From positions 1-26,103 of IMG/VR virus record IMGVR_UViG_3300031787_000731: a DNA stretch of 26,103 nt. One strand, written 5' to 3'. The notes beneath the pieces were generated by a model. It was given only the letters and a program-made list of their open reading frames with translations. It was not told the DNA's origin and ran no database searches. The stretch is from a virus. The translations under genes were made by a program, and so were the position numbers. Below are positions 1 to 6,825 of the stretch, one piece after another; position 1 is the stretch's first letter; every line of letters starts with the position of its first letter.

Positions 1-32
1 CCCCAAATAATTTGATGACCCTGCCTACGCCC

Positions 33-2228
33 CTACTGACCCTGCCACGCCTGCGGAGGCACTTTCAGCTGCCTTACCCCGTTGGACTTACGCCCCTGGT
101 TGCCGTTCAGCTTGCGGACCATCTGACCCGCCGTGTTAATGTCGGAACGTAACGGACGGTCAACCCCGATCTCGATCAACAGGTCGGTTACGGTCATCCA
201 GCGCCACGTTTGCTCGTCGCTGGACCAGTCCAGGCGGCTGGAAATCCGGTCTTCGATAGGGTCTCGAACCTCGAATTCCTCGTTGGCCTGGTTCAGCTGG
301 GCCATCTCCTCGGGCTGCAGGAACCACGATTCGCCCTGCTCATACAGCGCATGCACCTCGGCCCAGAGCTGCTGCATGTCGATGTTATGGTCGTGGTTGA
401 TGGAATCGCATTCGATAACCCAATACCTGCGATTACCGGTGGCGTCATGGAGAAACTCTCTCGGATTAACTGAAGCGAAAAAAACCGTGCGCCTGGCATA
501 TTCAGATTCGCGCTTTGCATATGCGCGGCGTAATACATCACGGTCGCGCGTAAGGAATGCTTTCAGCTGGGCAATATCCGCTTTGCGAAAAGTCGCGTCC
601 AATTCTCCGAGTTCAACAAGCCAGAATGAGCAGACTTGTTTTACTGAATCTCGATCCTCAGGCCGCAGCATCATTCCATCCTGCGCGAGTCTGGTTTCAG
701 CAGGGACCAAAGACTTAAACCATTTAGTCTTTCCCACATATTGCGCACCCTGCAACACCAGCACGCCATGCGCAGACACGCCCTCGGGCTCAAACGCTGC
801 CGCTACCGCGGATATCAGCCAACGGCGGATCAGAATCTCCTTCAATGCCGCCGGCCCGCTGGACACAATCGTGTCGTACAGCGCCTGCAGGCGGCTCTGG
901 CCGTCCCACGGGCGGCTCAGGATGTAGGTTGCCGCCGGGTTGTATTGGTTCTGGTCGGCTAGGTAGGTGACGAAATCGGAAATCTTGTCGGTGGGCATCC
1001 TGTAGCGCGCACACCAGCTGATGAGCCAAGCCAGGCTCGCGTTCGCCCGGTTGTCGATCGAAAACCGACCGTTGGGTATCAGGACCTCCTCGTCCTTTGA
1101 TATCACGTTGTAACGGATTGTCACGTTGAGCCGCCGGGTGATCTCGGCAAAGTTCTCGATCGTGCCCAGCACCTTGCCCTTGTCGGTAGTGTCCGGTAGC
1201 GGTGCCATGAGCCCAGTGTCACCGACCGTGATCTCCCCGGTCTCTGGGTCAATGCGCTCGGCCACCTGCCGCGGCCGCGGTGCCCTTGTGAGCCCCATCT
1301 GCTGGGCAGCATCCCGTGCCGCCATCGACAGGTCGCCTTGATGCTCATACTCAGCAAACAGATCGAACGGCCCAACTGGCTGATTCGACTCGTCGCTGCA
1401 GAGCGGGTCAGAGGCGTGATGGATCCAGCATTTGTTGTCGTCGGGCCAGACCACGACGCCCGGCAGCTTGGTTTTGCTATGCGGTGACAGCCACCGGTTG
1501 CCTTGGCGGCGGTACCCATAGCGCGCCAGCGCGTCCGTAATGCTGTGCGCTTGATCGTAAGCCTCGATGACCGAATCGCCTTGCCGCTGGGCTCGAGGTG
1601 GTGCTGCCGGCCTGCTGGGCACCGACCACGGGCATACGGCCTGCAACTGAGGCTTAAGCGCGTCCCAGTTAGACCAGAGCGCCAGCAACCAGTCCGGCGG
1701 CTCTGGGAGCCCTGCGGCAGCTCGAGGGCGCGTCAGCCAAGCGTAAGGCTGGCCGGTAGCCGGGTGGATTGACGGCGGCAACACGTCCTGGCGCTGCTGG
1801 TCCGTGGCCGCGCGGAGCTCGAACACCGTGATGCGTCCCGAGCCGTCGCGGCTGGGCCAGGTCAGCGAGTGATAGTCCAACTGGACCCCTGCAGGCACCC
1901 GGAACATGACCCGGACGCTTGGCGGTTGCCCTTGGCATGTCGGGTGCTGGGCAATCAGCGCATCCAGGTCCCAGCCGAACTCAGCGCAGATCGCGCGGGT
2001 TGACTCAAGGTCGTCAACGTCGAAGCTGCAGACCCTGCTGGGCCCAAGCGCCACGCCGATATTGGCGTCAGGGTTAGCCAGCCAGTAGTCGCGGGCTTGG
2101 ACTTGTGTGGTGATGAGGTTGCGGCCCCAGTCGTCGGTTAAGGGTCGCTTCTGGCGAGGCGGCAGCGGCACAAGTTGCATGCCCAGCTGGGCTACATAGC
2201 TGGCCGCGTAATCGGCTGTGGTCGTCAT
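33..2228 (-). CDS. Primase-polymerase / VapE-type SF3-like helicase (replication initiator)
   Basis: A 731-aa protein. Residues about 1-200 look like a bifunctional primase/polymerase (Prim-Pol) domain, with an acidic FDVDD motif near residues 69-73. Residues about 370-650 match the VapE/D5-like P-loop helicase family: Walker A GAQYVGKT at about 494-501, an acidic VELGELD Walker B region near 538, and an ASVNP...TGNRRYW sensor/arginine segment at about 586-602. The middle (about 235-310) has a Cys/His-containing primase-like linker. Such fusions open and prime phage or plasmid origins. The start is set by the ATGA overlap with the upstream gene; an in-frame start 66 nt earlier would lie deep inside that gene. 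It is the last gene of the leftward operon. No DNA polymerase is seen in the window, so host polymerase is probably recruited (inference). Confidence 0.9.
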   Translation of the reverse strand: MTTTADYAASYVAQLGMQLVPLPPRQKRPLTDDWGRNLITTQVQARDYWLANPDANIGVALGPSRVCSFDVDDLESTRAICAEFGWDLDALIAQHPTCQGQPPSVRVMFRVPAGVQLDYHSLTWPSRDGSGRITVFELRAATDQQRQDVLPPSIHPATGQPYAWLTRPRAAAGLPEPPDWLLALWSNWDALKPQLQAVCPWSVPSRPAAPPRAQRQGDSVIEAYDQAHSITDALARYGYRRQGNRWLSPHSKTKLPGVVVWPDDNKCWIHHASDPLCSDESNQPVGPFDLFAEYEHQGDLSMAARDAAQQMGLTRAPRPRQVAERIDPETGEITVGDTGLMAPLPDTTDKGKVLGTIENFAEITRRLNVTIRYNVISKDEEVLIPNGRFSIDNRANASLAWLISWCARYRMPTDKISDFVTYLADQNQYNPAATYILSRPWDGQSRLQALYDTIVSSGPAALKEILIRRWLISAVAAAFEPEGVSAHGVLVLQGAQYVGKTKWFKSLVPAETRLAQDGMMLRPEDRDSVKQVCSFWLVELGELDATFRKADIAQLKAFLTRDRDVLRRAYAKRESEYARRTVFFASVNPREFLHDATGNRRYWVIECDSINHDHNIDMQQLWAEVHALYEQGESWFLQPEEMAQLNQANEEFEVRDPIEDRISSRLDWSSDEQTWRWMTVTDLLIEIGVDRPLRSDINTAGQMVRKLNGNQGRKSNGVRQLKVPPQAWQGQ

Positions 2229-2485
2229 CGTGCATCGACCCGCGCCCGGTTCTCGACGGCGTGGACTACGATAGATGCGCCCAGCGTGCGCCAAGCTCCG
2301 TCAACGGCACGCTCATCGCGCTGTGTGAAGTCGCGATGCCAGTAGACGATTAAGGCGTCGTCGTGGTCACTAAGCCCGGCAATGATGTTGTCGGCGTCAA
2401 CGCCCAGCGACTGCTCAATAAGCCGGCGTGCTTTCTCAAGGCGCTGAATGCGCCATTTATGTCCGTCAGATGCGGTGAGCTTCAC
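2225..2485 (-). CDS. Small hypothetical protein
   Basis: 86 aa if the GTG at 2485-2483 is used. An upstream ATG at 2554 would add 23 residues but overlap the HTH gene by 89 nt, so I prefer the GTG, which overlaps that gene's stop by 20 nt. The protein is charged, with a predicted helix (KWRIQRLEKARRLIEQSL) followed by a segment rich in D, H and V. I recognise no family, signal peptide or membrane segment. It overlaps the primase/helicase gene by ATGA, so the two are probably translationally coupled. A role as a small replication accessory is only guilt by association. Confidence 0.6.
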   Translation of the reverse strand: MKLTASDGHKWRIQRLEKARRLIEQSLGVDADNIIAGLSDHDDALIVYWHRDFTQRDERAVDGAWRTLGASIVVHAVENRARVDAR

Positions 2486-2660
2486 GGTTGTCCCTGTTGG
2501 TTGCGATGATGCGCAGTAGCGCAATGGCGGATCCAGGCACGCGAGTGTGGCCATGCCGCCAGTTAATGACCGTCTGGTCAGATACGCCGCATAACTGCTG
2601 GACCTCTCGGTTGAGCAGTCCAGCGCGGCGTTGCAGTCGTCGGAATTCAGTCGGTGACAC
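2466..2660 (-). CDS. Small XRE/Cro-like HTH DNA-binding protein
   Basis: 64 aa from GTG 2660-2658, which has an AGGA ribosome-binding site about 8 nt upstream. A longer in-frame ATG start at 2726 would run through the small gene at 2647-2811 and has no better site. The body is a compact helix-turn-helix: FRRLQRRAGLLNREVQQLCGVSD, then the recognition helix QTVINWRHGHTRVP. This is typical of lambda-repressor-fold proteins in phage early regions. It overlaps the stop of the upstream 54-aa gene by 14 nt. It could act as a local regulator or as an origin-binding protein beside the replicative helicase; the sequence does not decide. Confidence 0.75.
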   Translation of the reverse strand: MSPTEFRRLQRRAGLLNREVQQLCGVSDQTVINWRHGHTRVPGSAIALLRIIATNRDNREAHRI

Positions 2661-2811
2661 CGTTGAGTTCCTGTTTGATGGTTTTGAAGTAGTCAGGATT
2701 GGCCTCGGTGGGTGGCACGAACCCAAAGCGCCGCCATGTGGCGAGCACGTTGGTCTGAGCGGCTGGCGTGTACTTGAACCGTGAGTCGTGCAGCGGTATT
2801 GCGGGTTTCAT
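2647..2811 (-). CDS. Small conserved-looking phage protein (54 aa)
   Basis: A 54-codon frame starting MKPAIPLHDSRFKYTPA and ending LNGVTD. The start is secure: a perfect AAGGAG ribosome-binding site lies 8 nt upstream, and the ATG overlaps the stop of the upstream 113-aa gene (ATGA). The sequence contains W-RR-FGFVPP, and I recall similar short proteins of unknown function from proteobacterial phage early operons, though I cannot check that here. There is no membrane segment and no metal motif. It is easily missed by gene callers because of its length. Confidence 0.75.
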   Translation of the reverse strand: MKPAIPLHDSRFKYTPAAQTNVLATWRRFGFVPPTEANPDYFKTIKQELNGVTD

Positions 2812-3149
2812 TTGATTGCTCCTTTGGTGAAGTTGGACATTGCTCGTTGAAGTGTTCTGGCAGCTTGGCGCTGCCGGTAGTGCAACTGCCTGAGCTTGTC
2901 AGGCAGCGGCGGTGGTCTGCGAGCGTCGGCCCCGCGGCCCCAGGTGTAATGCGCGACGCGGCGCTGCTTTGGCCCAGCAAGCGACCAGACGGCGATGTGG
3001 CAGAGCTTGTGCTTGTGCAGGGCTTTGACGTAGTCGCGTACGGTGAACTCATGCAGCCCCAGCTCGTCCTGTATGTCTTGGATCGTCACAGGCCCATCGA
3101 CCAGCATGCCGACCAGGCGTGCGTAGAGGATAGGCCCCATGCGGATCAC
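2808..3149 (-). CDS. Winged-helix-like DNA-binding protein
   Basis: 113 aa from GTG 3149 (GTGA overlap with the upstream stop), or 110 aa from the ATG at 3140; neither has a good ribosome-binding site, so the start is uncertain. Residues about 8-60 form a winged-HTH pattern: ARLVGMLVDGPVTIQDIQDELG, then a recognition helix in EFTVRDYVKALHKHKL, then a wing-like IAVWSLAGPKQRRVAHYTW. The C-terminal half is very basic (DKLRQLHYRQRQAARTLQR), fitting nucleic-acid binding. It sits among other small HTH proteins in the operon. A role in controlling early transcription is inferred. Confidence 0.7.
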   Translation of the reverse strand: MIRMGPILYARLVGMLVDGPVTIQDIQDELGLHEFTVRDYVKALHKHKLCHIAVWSLAGPKQRRVAHYTWGRGADARRPPPLPDKLRQLHYRQRQAARTLQRAMSNFTKGAIK

Positions 3150-3373
3150 AGGTGAGCCCTTAATGCGGCGGCGGCTTCCTCGCAGACCTTGGCCGGGTAG
3201 ATGGTCACGATGTGGCCGTTGGGCTTGCGTACCGTCCAGCTAACGCCCTGCTCGTGCTTGGCGATGAGGTCGAGGGCGTCAAGGGCTTTGTGTGCAGCAG
3301 GGGTGATCGCCAGCAACTTGTCGATGCCGTTGCGGGCGATCGTCGCGAGGTCTTCGGTAAGTTGTTGGGTCAT
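3146..3373 (-). CDS. Hypothetical protein (75 aa)
   Basis: A 75-aa acidic-to-neutral protein, mostly helical by eye, starting MTQQLTEDLATIARNGIDKLL. The second half (SWTVRKPNGHIVTIYPAKVCEEAAAALRAHL) looks like a short beta-beta-alpha unit. No known family is recognised. It overlaps the upstream 260-aa gene by ATGA and the downstream winged-helix gene by GTGA, which supports it as a translated cistron. Confidence 0.65.
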   Translation of the reverse strand: MTQQLTEDLATIARNGIDKLLAITPAAHKALDALDLIAKHEQGVSWTVRKPNGHIVTIYPAKVCEEAAAALRAHL

Positions 3374-4152
3374 GTGTTGATGGCCTTTAGCTTTGCTTCA
3401 ATGGCTTGGGTGTAGTGAACCACCTCATCTGGCGACAAAAACATGCTGCGTCCCGCGCTACGGTCGCCTGCAAATATGCTGTGCCCTGTCATCCTCTCCC
3501 ACTCGTCCTCGATATCCTGCGTCGTCAGCCCGGCCCATTGACGCGGTGCGGCGTAGAGAGGCACCGTATGCGGCGGATCTGGCTCCATCACAAAACAATC
3601 GGGCCATCCGTGAATTCTCTGGTCAACGTAAGCAACCGGCTTCTGCGTGACGGCAGGTGGTGCAGCGTATAGCGGTCGCACGTTAAAACCGTTCTCTCGT
3701 TTAATGTCAGCATAGTCCTGAGTCACCCAGTCCCGGATTACCTCGTCTCGGTTGTCTGCCATAAAGTCAAACATCCACGCTACCGGCTTCGCCTTCTGCC
3801 GCGCACAGACCAAGCAACCATCACCAGGAATAATGGCTTTCCAACCGCATTCCTTGCACAGTTCAAGCGAGGTCTGGTCGTATTGCTCGATGGCAGCAAT
3901 CCTGCTAATCAAAACATACGGCCGATAATTCGCTGACACGTCATTGTCTGTAGCATCCATGTAGCTGCCGTCGGCAAAATTTAACCGGTAATAATCAGGT
4001 GCAATCGGACGCTGCTTGTGAACGCTAACAATCACAGCTACGTCATGGGTCTCTTTGTCCGCTATGAAATCCGCAGGTTCAAGTAATTCGTACCAGCGCG
4101 GGTCGACCGCGGTATAGCCGCAGGCCATGCGAATAATGTCGTCTTGCGTCAT
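3370..4152 (-). CDS. Phage protein with zinc-ribbon motif and repeated PLYAAP segments
   Basis: 260 aa from ATG 4152, chosen because it overlaps the upstream stop (ATGA) and follows a GGGAGTGAG ribosome-binding region. An in-frame codon 21 nt upstream (4173) could also initiate but lies inside the neighbour. Residues about 105-117 hold CKECG...CLVC, a CxxC-x(n)-CxxC zinc-ribbon pattern. PLYAAP occurs twice (RPLYAAPPA and VPLYAAPRQ), each at the end of a segment beginning KPVAW or KPVAY. This PVA...PLYAAP modular pattern recurs in uncharacterised early proteins of temperate phages (from memory). The C-terminus (DIEDEWERMTGH...VVHYTQAIEAKLK) is helical. Function unknown. Confidence 0.75.
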   Translation of the reverse strand: MTQDDIIRMACGYTAVDPRWYELLEPADFIADKETHDVAVIVSVHKQRPIAPDYYRLNFADGSYMDATDNDVSANYRPYVLISRIAAIEQYDQTSLELCKECGWKAIIPGDGCLVCARQKAKPVAWMFDFMADNRDEVIRDWVTQDYADIKRENGFNVRPLYAAPPAVTQKPVAYVDQRIHGWPDCFVMEPDPPHTVPLYAAPRQWAGLTTQDIEDEWERMTGHSIFAGDRSAGRSMFLSPDEVVHYTQAIEAKLKAINT

Positions 4153-4340
4153 TTCTTTCTCACTCCCAACCAATTAAACGGGACTCTTTGACCAAACCCG
4201 GAAAACGTCAAACGGTTTACTCGTGCATACATTGCGTTGCGTATGACCGCTTTGCCGTCTCCAGGCAACTTAGCTTTGTCGACGTAGTAGTCGATGATGC
4301 CTTTGCAATCTTGTATAAGATCGTCAACGACGGTCACCAT
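4149..4340 (-). CDS. Hypothetical protein (63 aa)
   Basis: 63 aa, basic C-terminus (WLGVRKK). The ATG at 4340 has a GAGG ribosome-binding site about 7 nt upstream. The stop overlaps the next gene by ATGA. It starts 16 nt beyond the stop of the winged-helix gene at 4356, so it fits the same operon. No recognisable domain, signal peptide or membrane helix. A helical core (VVDDLIQDCKGIIDYYVDKAKL) followed by a basic tail is all that can be said. Confidence 0.6.
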   Translation of the reverse strand: MVTVVDDLIQDCKGIIDYYVDKAKLPGDGKAVIRNAMYARVNRLTFSGFGQRVPFNWLGVRKK

Positions 4341-4355
4341 AGCGCCTCGCCGACC

Positions 4356-4640
4356 TCAGTCGTCATATCCGCGAACGTGCGGATAGGACGTTGGGATAAC
4401 GGCGGCTGGTCGCTCGGCCTGATCAACTGGTTGGGAAACGGCCACTGTACGGTAGCGGGCTGCGGACCAGAATTGTCGGCGACCGACAACTGTGGAGACA
4501 ACCAACTGTTGGTCTTCGAGTTCGATAAGCGCATTGCGTACCCCTGTGATTGAAAGCATGAAGCGTTCAGTAAGCGACTGAACGGTGGCTGGTGTCTTAT
4601 GTGTTCGCAAGTAGCCGAGAAGCTTTTCGCGCGTGGTCAT
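4356..4640 (-). CDS. Winged-helix DNA-binding protein (94 aa)
   Basis: 94 aa. Residues 1-58 are a clear winged HTH: MTTREKLLGYLRTHKTPATVQSLTERF, then the recognition helix SITGVRNALIELEDQQLV and the beta-wing VVGRRQFWSAARYR. The tail (about 65-94) is proline-rich and probably unstructured. The start has GGAG about 8 nt upstream and overlaps the preceding stop (ATGA). The arrangement resembles small MarR/ArsR-fold regulators and replication accessory proteins of phages; the target is unknown. Confidence 0.75.
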   Translation of the reverse strand: MTTREKLLGYLRTHKTPATVQSLTERFMLSITGVRNALIELEDQQLVVSTVVGRRQFWSAARYRTVAVSQPVDQAERPAAVIPTSYPHVRGYDD

Positions 4641-4762
4641 TCCTTGGCTCCGACCATTGCAACAAGCATTACGGCAAGCGCGGCGCCAAGCGGCCAGGCT
4701 GTATCCAGCGCAACAGCAGCGCCGGTAGCAGCGGCAGATAGCACAAGTGCGATCAGTGGCAT
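4637..4762 (-). CDS. Small hydrophobic membrane peptide (41 aa)
   Basis: 41 aa, starting MPLIALVLSAAATGAAVALD and ending VMLVAMVGAKE. Almost the whole chain is hydrophobic, with a short break at LDTAWPLG, so it is one long or two short membrane segments. I chose the ATG at 4762-4760, one base after the upstream gene's stop and preceded by GAAG. An in-frame ATG at 4780 lacks a ribosome-binding site and would overlap the neighbour by 17 nt. A membrane peptide inside a replication operon is unexpected; it might be a host-takeover or exclusion peptide, but nothing proves that. Confidence 0.6.
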   Translation of the reverse strand: MPLIALVLSAAATGAAVALDTAWPLGAALAVMLVAMVGAKE

Positions 4763-4763
4763 G

Positions 4764-5003
4764 TCACGCTTCAACTGCATACGACAGTGCCCAGCTGGGC
4801 AACTGGCACCATTCGACACGACCGGATGCAGTGCGGTTGGCTGCAAGCGCGACGTAACCGACGCCGCAAGACTCGACAGATGCCTCGCACGCGGTGGCGA
4901 GACTGTCGACCAGCTGCTGGTCTTGGCTGCATGACGGATCAGCAGCGTTCTCGACCAGAAACGCGCGAATGTAAGCACGACCCATTGAGTTGACGTTAGG
5001 CAT
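4764..5003 (-). CDS. Cysteine-containing hypothetical protein (79 aa)
   Basis: 79 aa with an excellent AAGGAG ribosome-binding site 6 nt before the ATG. It has four cysteines (SC, AC, SC and WC), unusual for a short cytoplasmic phage protein, and a helical N-terminal half (GRAYIRAFLVENAADPSC). There is no signal peptide. It is the first cistron after a 52-nt non-coding gap (5004-5055), so it may be translated independently of the upstream nuclease gene. Family not recognised. Confidence 0.7.
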   Translation of the reverse strand: MPNVNSMGRAYIRAFLVENAADPSCSQDQQLVDSLATACEASVESCGVGYVALAANRTASGRVEWCQLPSWALSYAVEA

Positions 5004-5020
5004 GTTGATCTCCTTGTTGT

Positions 5021-5037
5021 CCGCGACGGCGCCGCGG
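5021..5037 (-). other. Short GC-rich hairpin between cistrons
   Basis: In the 52-nt gap after the VRR-NUC gene, a 5-bp stem (CCGCG/CGCGG) with a 7-nt loop lies 18 nt ahead of the next ATG, just before its AAGGAG. There is no following T-run, so it is not a standard terminator. It might influence mRNA processing or translation of the 79-aa gene, or mean nothing. Confidence 0.3.
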
Positions 5038-5055
5038 TGAGGAGACTATGCCAAG

Positions 5056-5406
5056 TTATTTGGGGCGCGTCAACAGGGCAAGTGCATCTTGTGTTGATCT
5101 AGCTATACCTGCAATGCCGCCGCCCAGCTGGACCTGGCGTATGAAGTTGAGCTGCGCCTCAGTCGGCCGGCCTCGCGGCGCCTTGACCTCAATCGCAGTG
5201 AATACGCCTACCTTGGTGCCTACCATCTCGTGCGTGATCAGCACCGGTGTCCAGCCGATGAGGTCGGATCCCCCAGGATTGCCGACCCCGTAGCGGATGA
5301 CGCGGCCGGTCTCGTCGCGGTACGCGCCGATGTTGTTCCGGTGCATGACAGACCCGGCCCGCGAAAGTGCAAGCCGGATCTGCTGCTGGATAGCTGCTTC
5401 ACTCAC
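5056..5406 (-). CDS. VRR-NUC domain nuclease
   Basis: 116 aa, the normal length for stand-alone phage VRR-NUC (PD-(D/E)XK superfamily) nucleases. Seen in order: E3 and Q7-Q9 in the first helix, RYGVGNPGGSDLIGW with the catalytic Asp, FTAIEVKAPRGRPTEAQ with the E-x-K catalytic pair, and the QLNFIRQVQLGGGIAGIA helix. The family cleaves structured DNA such as Holliday-junction-like intermediates. The start is GTG at 5406, overlapping the DUF3310 gene's stop by 8 nt. Its place in the replication operon fits resolution of recombination or replication intermediates. Confidence 0.88.
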   Translation of the reverse strand: MSEAAIQQQIRLALSRAGSVMHRNNIGAYRDETGRVIRYGVGNPGGSDLIGWTPVLITHEMVGTKVGVFTAIEVKAPRGRPTEAQLNFIRQVQLGGGIAGIARSTQDALALLTRPK

Positions 5407-5674
5407 GCTGCGAGATGAGCTTGTCGATGTACCAGCGGGCTTTCTTTAAATCCTCAAGCCCGTTCTTGTGTTTCCAGCGCCACAAATACTTAATCGCATT
5501 GGCCGTGCAGACAGCATCAATCCCCTGCAGGTCAATCGTTGCGGCCTCTAGCGCGTCAATGCACTCGATCCCGCCGCGCGTGTAATGCGCAGGATGATTG
5601 ACCTGGTCGATCGCCTTGCGTTTGGATTGAAACTCATTCCAAGCGGCCTCCTCGTATGCGTCGCAGTCATCCAT
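5399..5674 (-). CDS. DUF3310 family protein
   Basis: 91 aa. It contains the family hallmark VNHPAHYTRGGIECIDALEA and the C-terminal KYLWRWKHKNGLEDLKKARWYIDKLI. DUF3310 proteins are widespread in phage early operons and are sometimes labelled SaV-like or nucleotide-kinase-like, but a biochemical role is not settled. The start is ATG 5674 with GAGGA about 8 nt upstream; a TTG 15 nt earlier is in frame but carries the ribosome-binding site inside it. It overlaps the 55-aa gene upstream by 8 nt. Confidence 0.88.
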   Translation of the reverse strand: MDDCDAYEEAAWNEFQSKRKAIDQVNHPAHYTRGGIECIDALEAATIDLQGIDAVCTANAIKYLWRWKHKNGLEDLKKARWYIDKLISQRE

Positions 5675-5834
5675 TGTTGGGTTCCTCAATCTTCAGCTGG
5701 TGTTGCAGCAATCTGGCTTCTGCAACGATCTCACAACATGCACTGCGAGCTTCAGCCCAGCGCTGCTGTTGGACCAACATATCGACGGCTGCGACGCGGT
5801 TTTTGAGGTATTCAAGGATGGTGGCGGAGTTCAT
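5667..5834 (-). CDS. Small helical protein (55 aa)
   Basis: 55 codons, starting MNSATILEYLKNRVAAVDML and ending LKIEEPNNG. The chain is nearly all helix with a heptad-like pattern (VDMLVQQQRWAEARSACC, EIVAEARLLQHQL), so it may form a short coiled coil. GAGG lies 7 nt before the ATG. It sits 8 nt after the SSB-like gene and overlaps DUF3310, so coupling is likely. Family not recognised. Confidence 0.7.
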   Translation of the reverse strand: MNSATILEYLKNRVAAVDMLVQQQRWAEARSACCEIVAEARLLQHQLKIEEPNNG

Positions 5835-5842
5835 GATTGGCC

Positions 5843-6124
5843 TCAAAAGGGTATGTCGTCGGTATCATGCCGCTGTTGTTGCTGCCTCGGTGCCGGCGCC
5901 TGCTGCTGGTCATCCTTTGGCGTAAACATCGAAACCATTACGCGATCCTTGCCAGGCTCACGCGGAACCGCCGCCAGGTTGATGAGCGGGTCCAACAGAG
6001 CATAGTGACCGCCGTCGTCGCCTTGCATAACGACACCGATGTTCTGGTACCTGGATTTCTGCTTGCCGTCACGGTCGGTGTAACTGCCGGTCTTTACTGC
6101 TAAATCAAATTTTTTGCGTGCCAT
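5843..6124 (-). CDS. SSB-like single-stranded DNA-binding protein
   Basis: 93 aa from ATG 6124 (GAGGA ribosome-binding site 7 nt upstream). The N-terminal part (MARKKFDLAVKTGSYTDRDG, then SRYQNIGVVMQG, HYALLDPLINLAAV and RVMVSMFTP) reads as a compact beta-rich OB-fold-like domain. It is followed by a Q/P-rich linker and the acidic C-terminal tip DTDDIPF. That tip is the interaction tail of bacterial SSB proteins, which binds helicases, nucleases and primases. It is shorter than E. coli SSB (178 aa), as is common in phages. It lies between helicase and nuclease genes, as expected for a replication or annealing partner. An alternative start 72 nt upstream has no support. Confidence 0.8.
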   Translation of the reverse strand: MARKKFDLAVKTGSYTDRDGKQKSRYQNIGVVMQGDDGGHYALLDPLINLAAVPREPGKDRVMVSMFTPKDDQQQAPAPRQQQQRHDTDDIPF

Positions 6125-6141
6125 AGGTTCCTCAAGGTTAT

Positions 6142-6158
6142 CGGGGGATGCGCCCCCG
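6142..6158 (-). other. GC hairpin in the ssb leader
   Basis: A perfect 6-bp stem (CGGGGG/CCCCCG) with a 5-nt loop lies in the 90-nt non-coding leader between the zinc-ribbon gene and the SSB-like gene. Its base is 17 nt before the start codon, just ahead of the GAGGA. There is no T-run, so it is not a classical terminator. It could be an RNA operator for SSB autoregulation or a processing site (inference). Confidence 0.4.
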
Positions 6159-6214
6159 TCCGGTGTCTTTCCACCCGTCTGCAATTGCCCAGCCACAGGG
6201 AAGGAGACGTGCTG

Positions 6215-6487
6215 TCAATTGCTGCCGGTGTTATTGCCGCCACCTTCGGCTGGGCGGTGTGCCCACAACTGCCTGACAAGCATCCGGAGTTGATTCGCAG
6301 CTGGTGCACCACGATGACGCTCAACATCCGCTAAAAATTTTCGCCGCACCTCAACGCTTGGCATAGCGATGACTGTACGCGCTTCGCACTCTTGACGCCA
6401 TGCCTCGCATTGATGGCACACAACGCGACCGTCGTATAGGGTTTTGAACGGCCCGGTCTCGCAGAGCTGGCAGCCAAGGCAGGTCAT
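6215..6487 (-). CDS. Zinc-ribbon phage protein (DUF7696-like)
   Basis: 90 aa. CLGCQLC near the start and CHQC at residues about 24-27 give a CxxC...CxxC zinc-binding pattern. They are followed by WRQECEARTVIAMPSVEVRRKFLADVERHRGAPAANQLRMLVRQLW, a conserved-looking helical segment I associate with DUF7696 phage proteins (from memory, moderately sure). The tail is disordered. The start overlaps the upstream gene's stop by ATGA. A small zinc protein in a replication operon may bind nucleic acid, but no function is established. Confidence 0.75.
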   Translation of the reverse strand: MTCLGCQLCETGPFKTLYDGRVVCHQCEAWRQECEARTVIAMPSVEVRRKFLADVERHRGAPAANQLRMLVRQLWAHRPAEGGGNNTGSN

Positions 6488-6825
6488 GGCAGCGTCACCG
6501 TGTAACCGCGCCGCTCGAGGAGCTGGATCGCCTTGGTGACCCTCATGTTCTCGATACCCTCGGCCGTAGTGCCGCCGTAGCCTGGTTTACGCCCGCGCGG
6601 TGGCAGGTAGTCGACATCGCCTGCGCGATACATCGTCGTGATGCTGCGAGCGTATTTGACTTCAGAGCGCGGATTGTAGTCCTCGAACATCACGATCGCT
6701 CCGCAGGCCATCATGCGCAGTCGCGTCTTGCCTTTGAAGTTCCGAAAACCCGCTTCCTCGATTTCCTTGGCCGTCCTCGGCCCGACGGCTCGCAGCCAGC
6801 GCTGCAGCTCGAATGCTCTAGTCAT
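6484..6825 (-). CDS. Hypothetical DNA-binding-like protein (113 aa)
   Basis: 113 aa from ATG 6825, which overlaps the helicase stop (ATGA) and has GGAG about 9 nt upstream. Residues 1-50 (FELQRWLRAVGPRTAKEIEEAGFRNFKGKTRLRMMACGAIVMF) look like a winged-helix unit in which the TAKEIEEAG segment would start the HTH. The C-terminus (TAEGIENMRVTKAIQLLERRGYTVTLP) is helical. The family is not recognised with certainty. Coupling with the helicase suggests a partner role. Confidence 0.7.
   Translation of the reverse strand: MTRAFELQRWLRAVGPRTAKEIEEAGFRNFKGKTRLRMMACGAIVMFEDYNPRSEVKYARSITTMYRAGDVDYLPPRGRKPGYGGTTAEGIENMRVTKAIQLLERRGYTVTLP

Noticed and set aside
1-10. CCCCAAATAA at the left end, found inverted at 5056-5065
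   Set aside because: A 10-nt match over this length is expected by chance, and the second copy includes the stop codon of the VRR-NUC gene; no evidence for an end repeat or attachment site.
4764-4780. Earlier ATG for the 41-aa membrane peptide
   Set aside because: It has no ribosome-binding site and would overlap the 79-aa gene by 17 nt; the later ATG sits next to that gene's stop.
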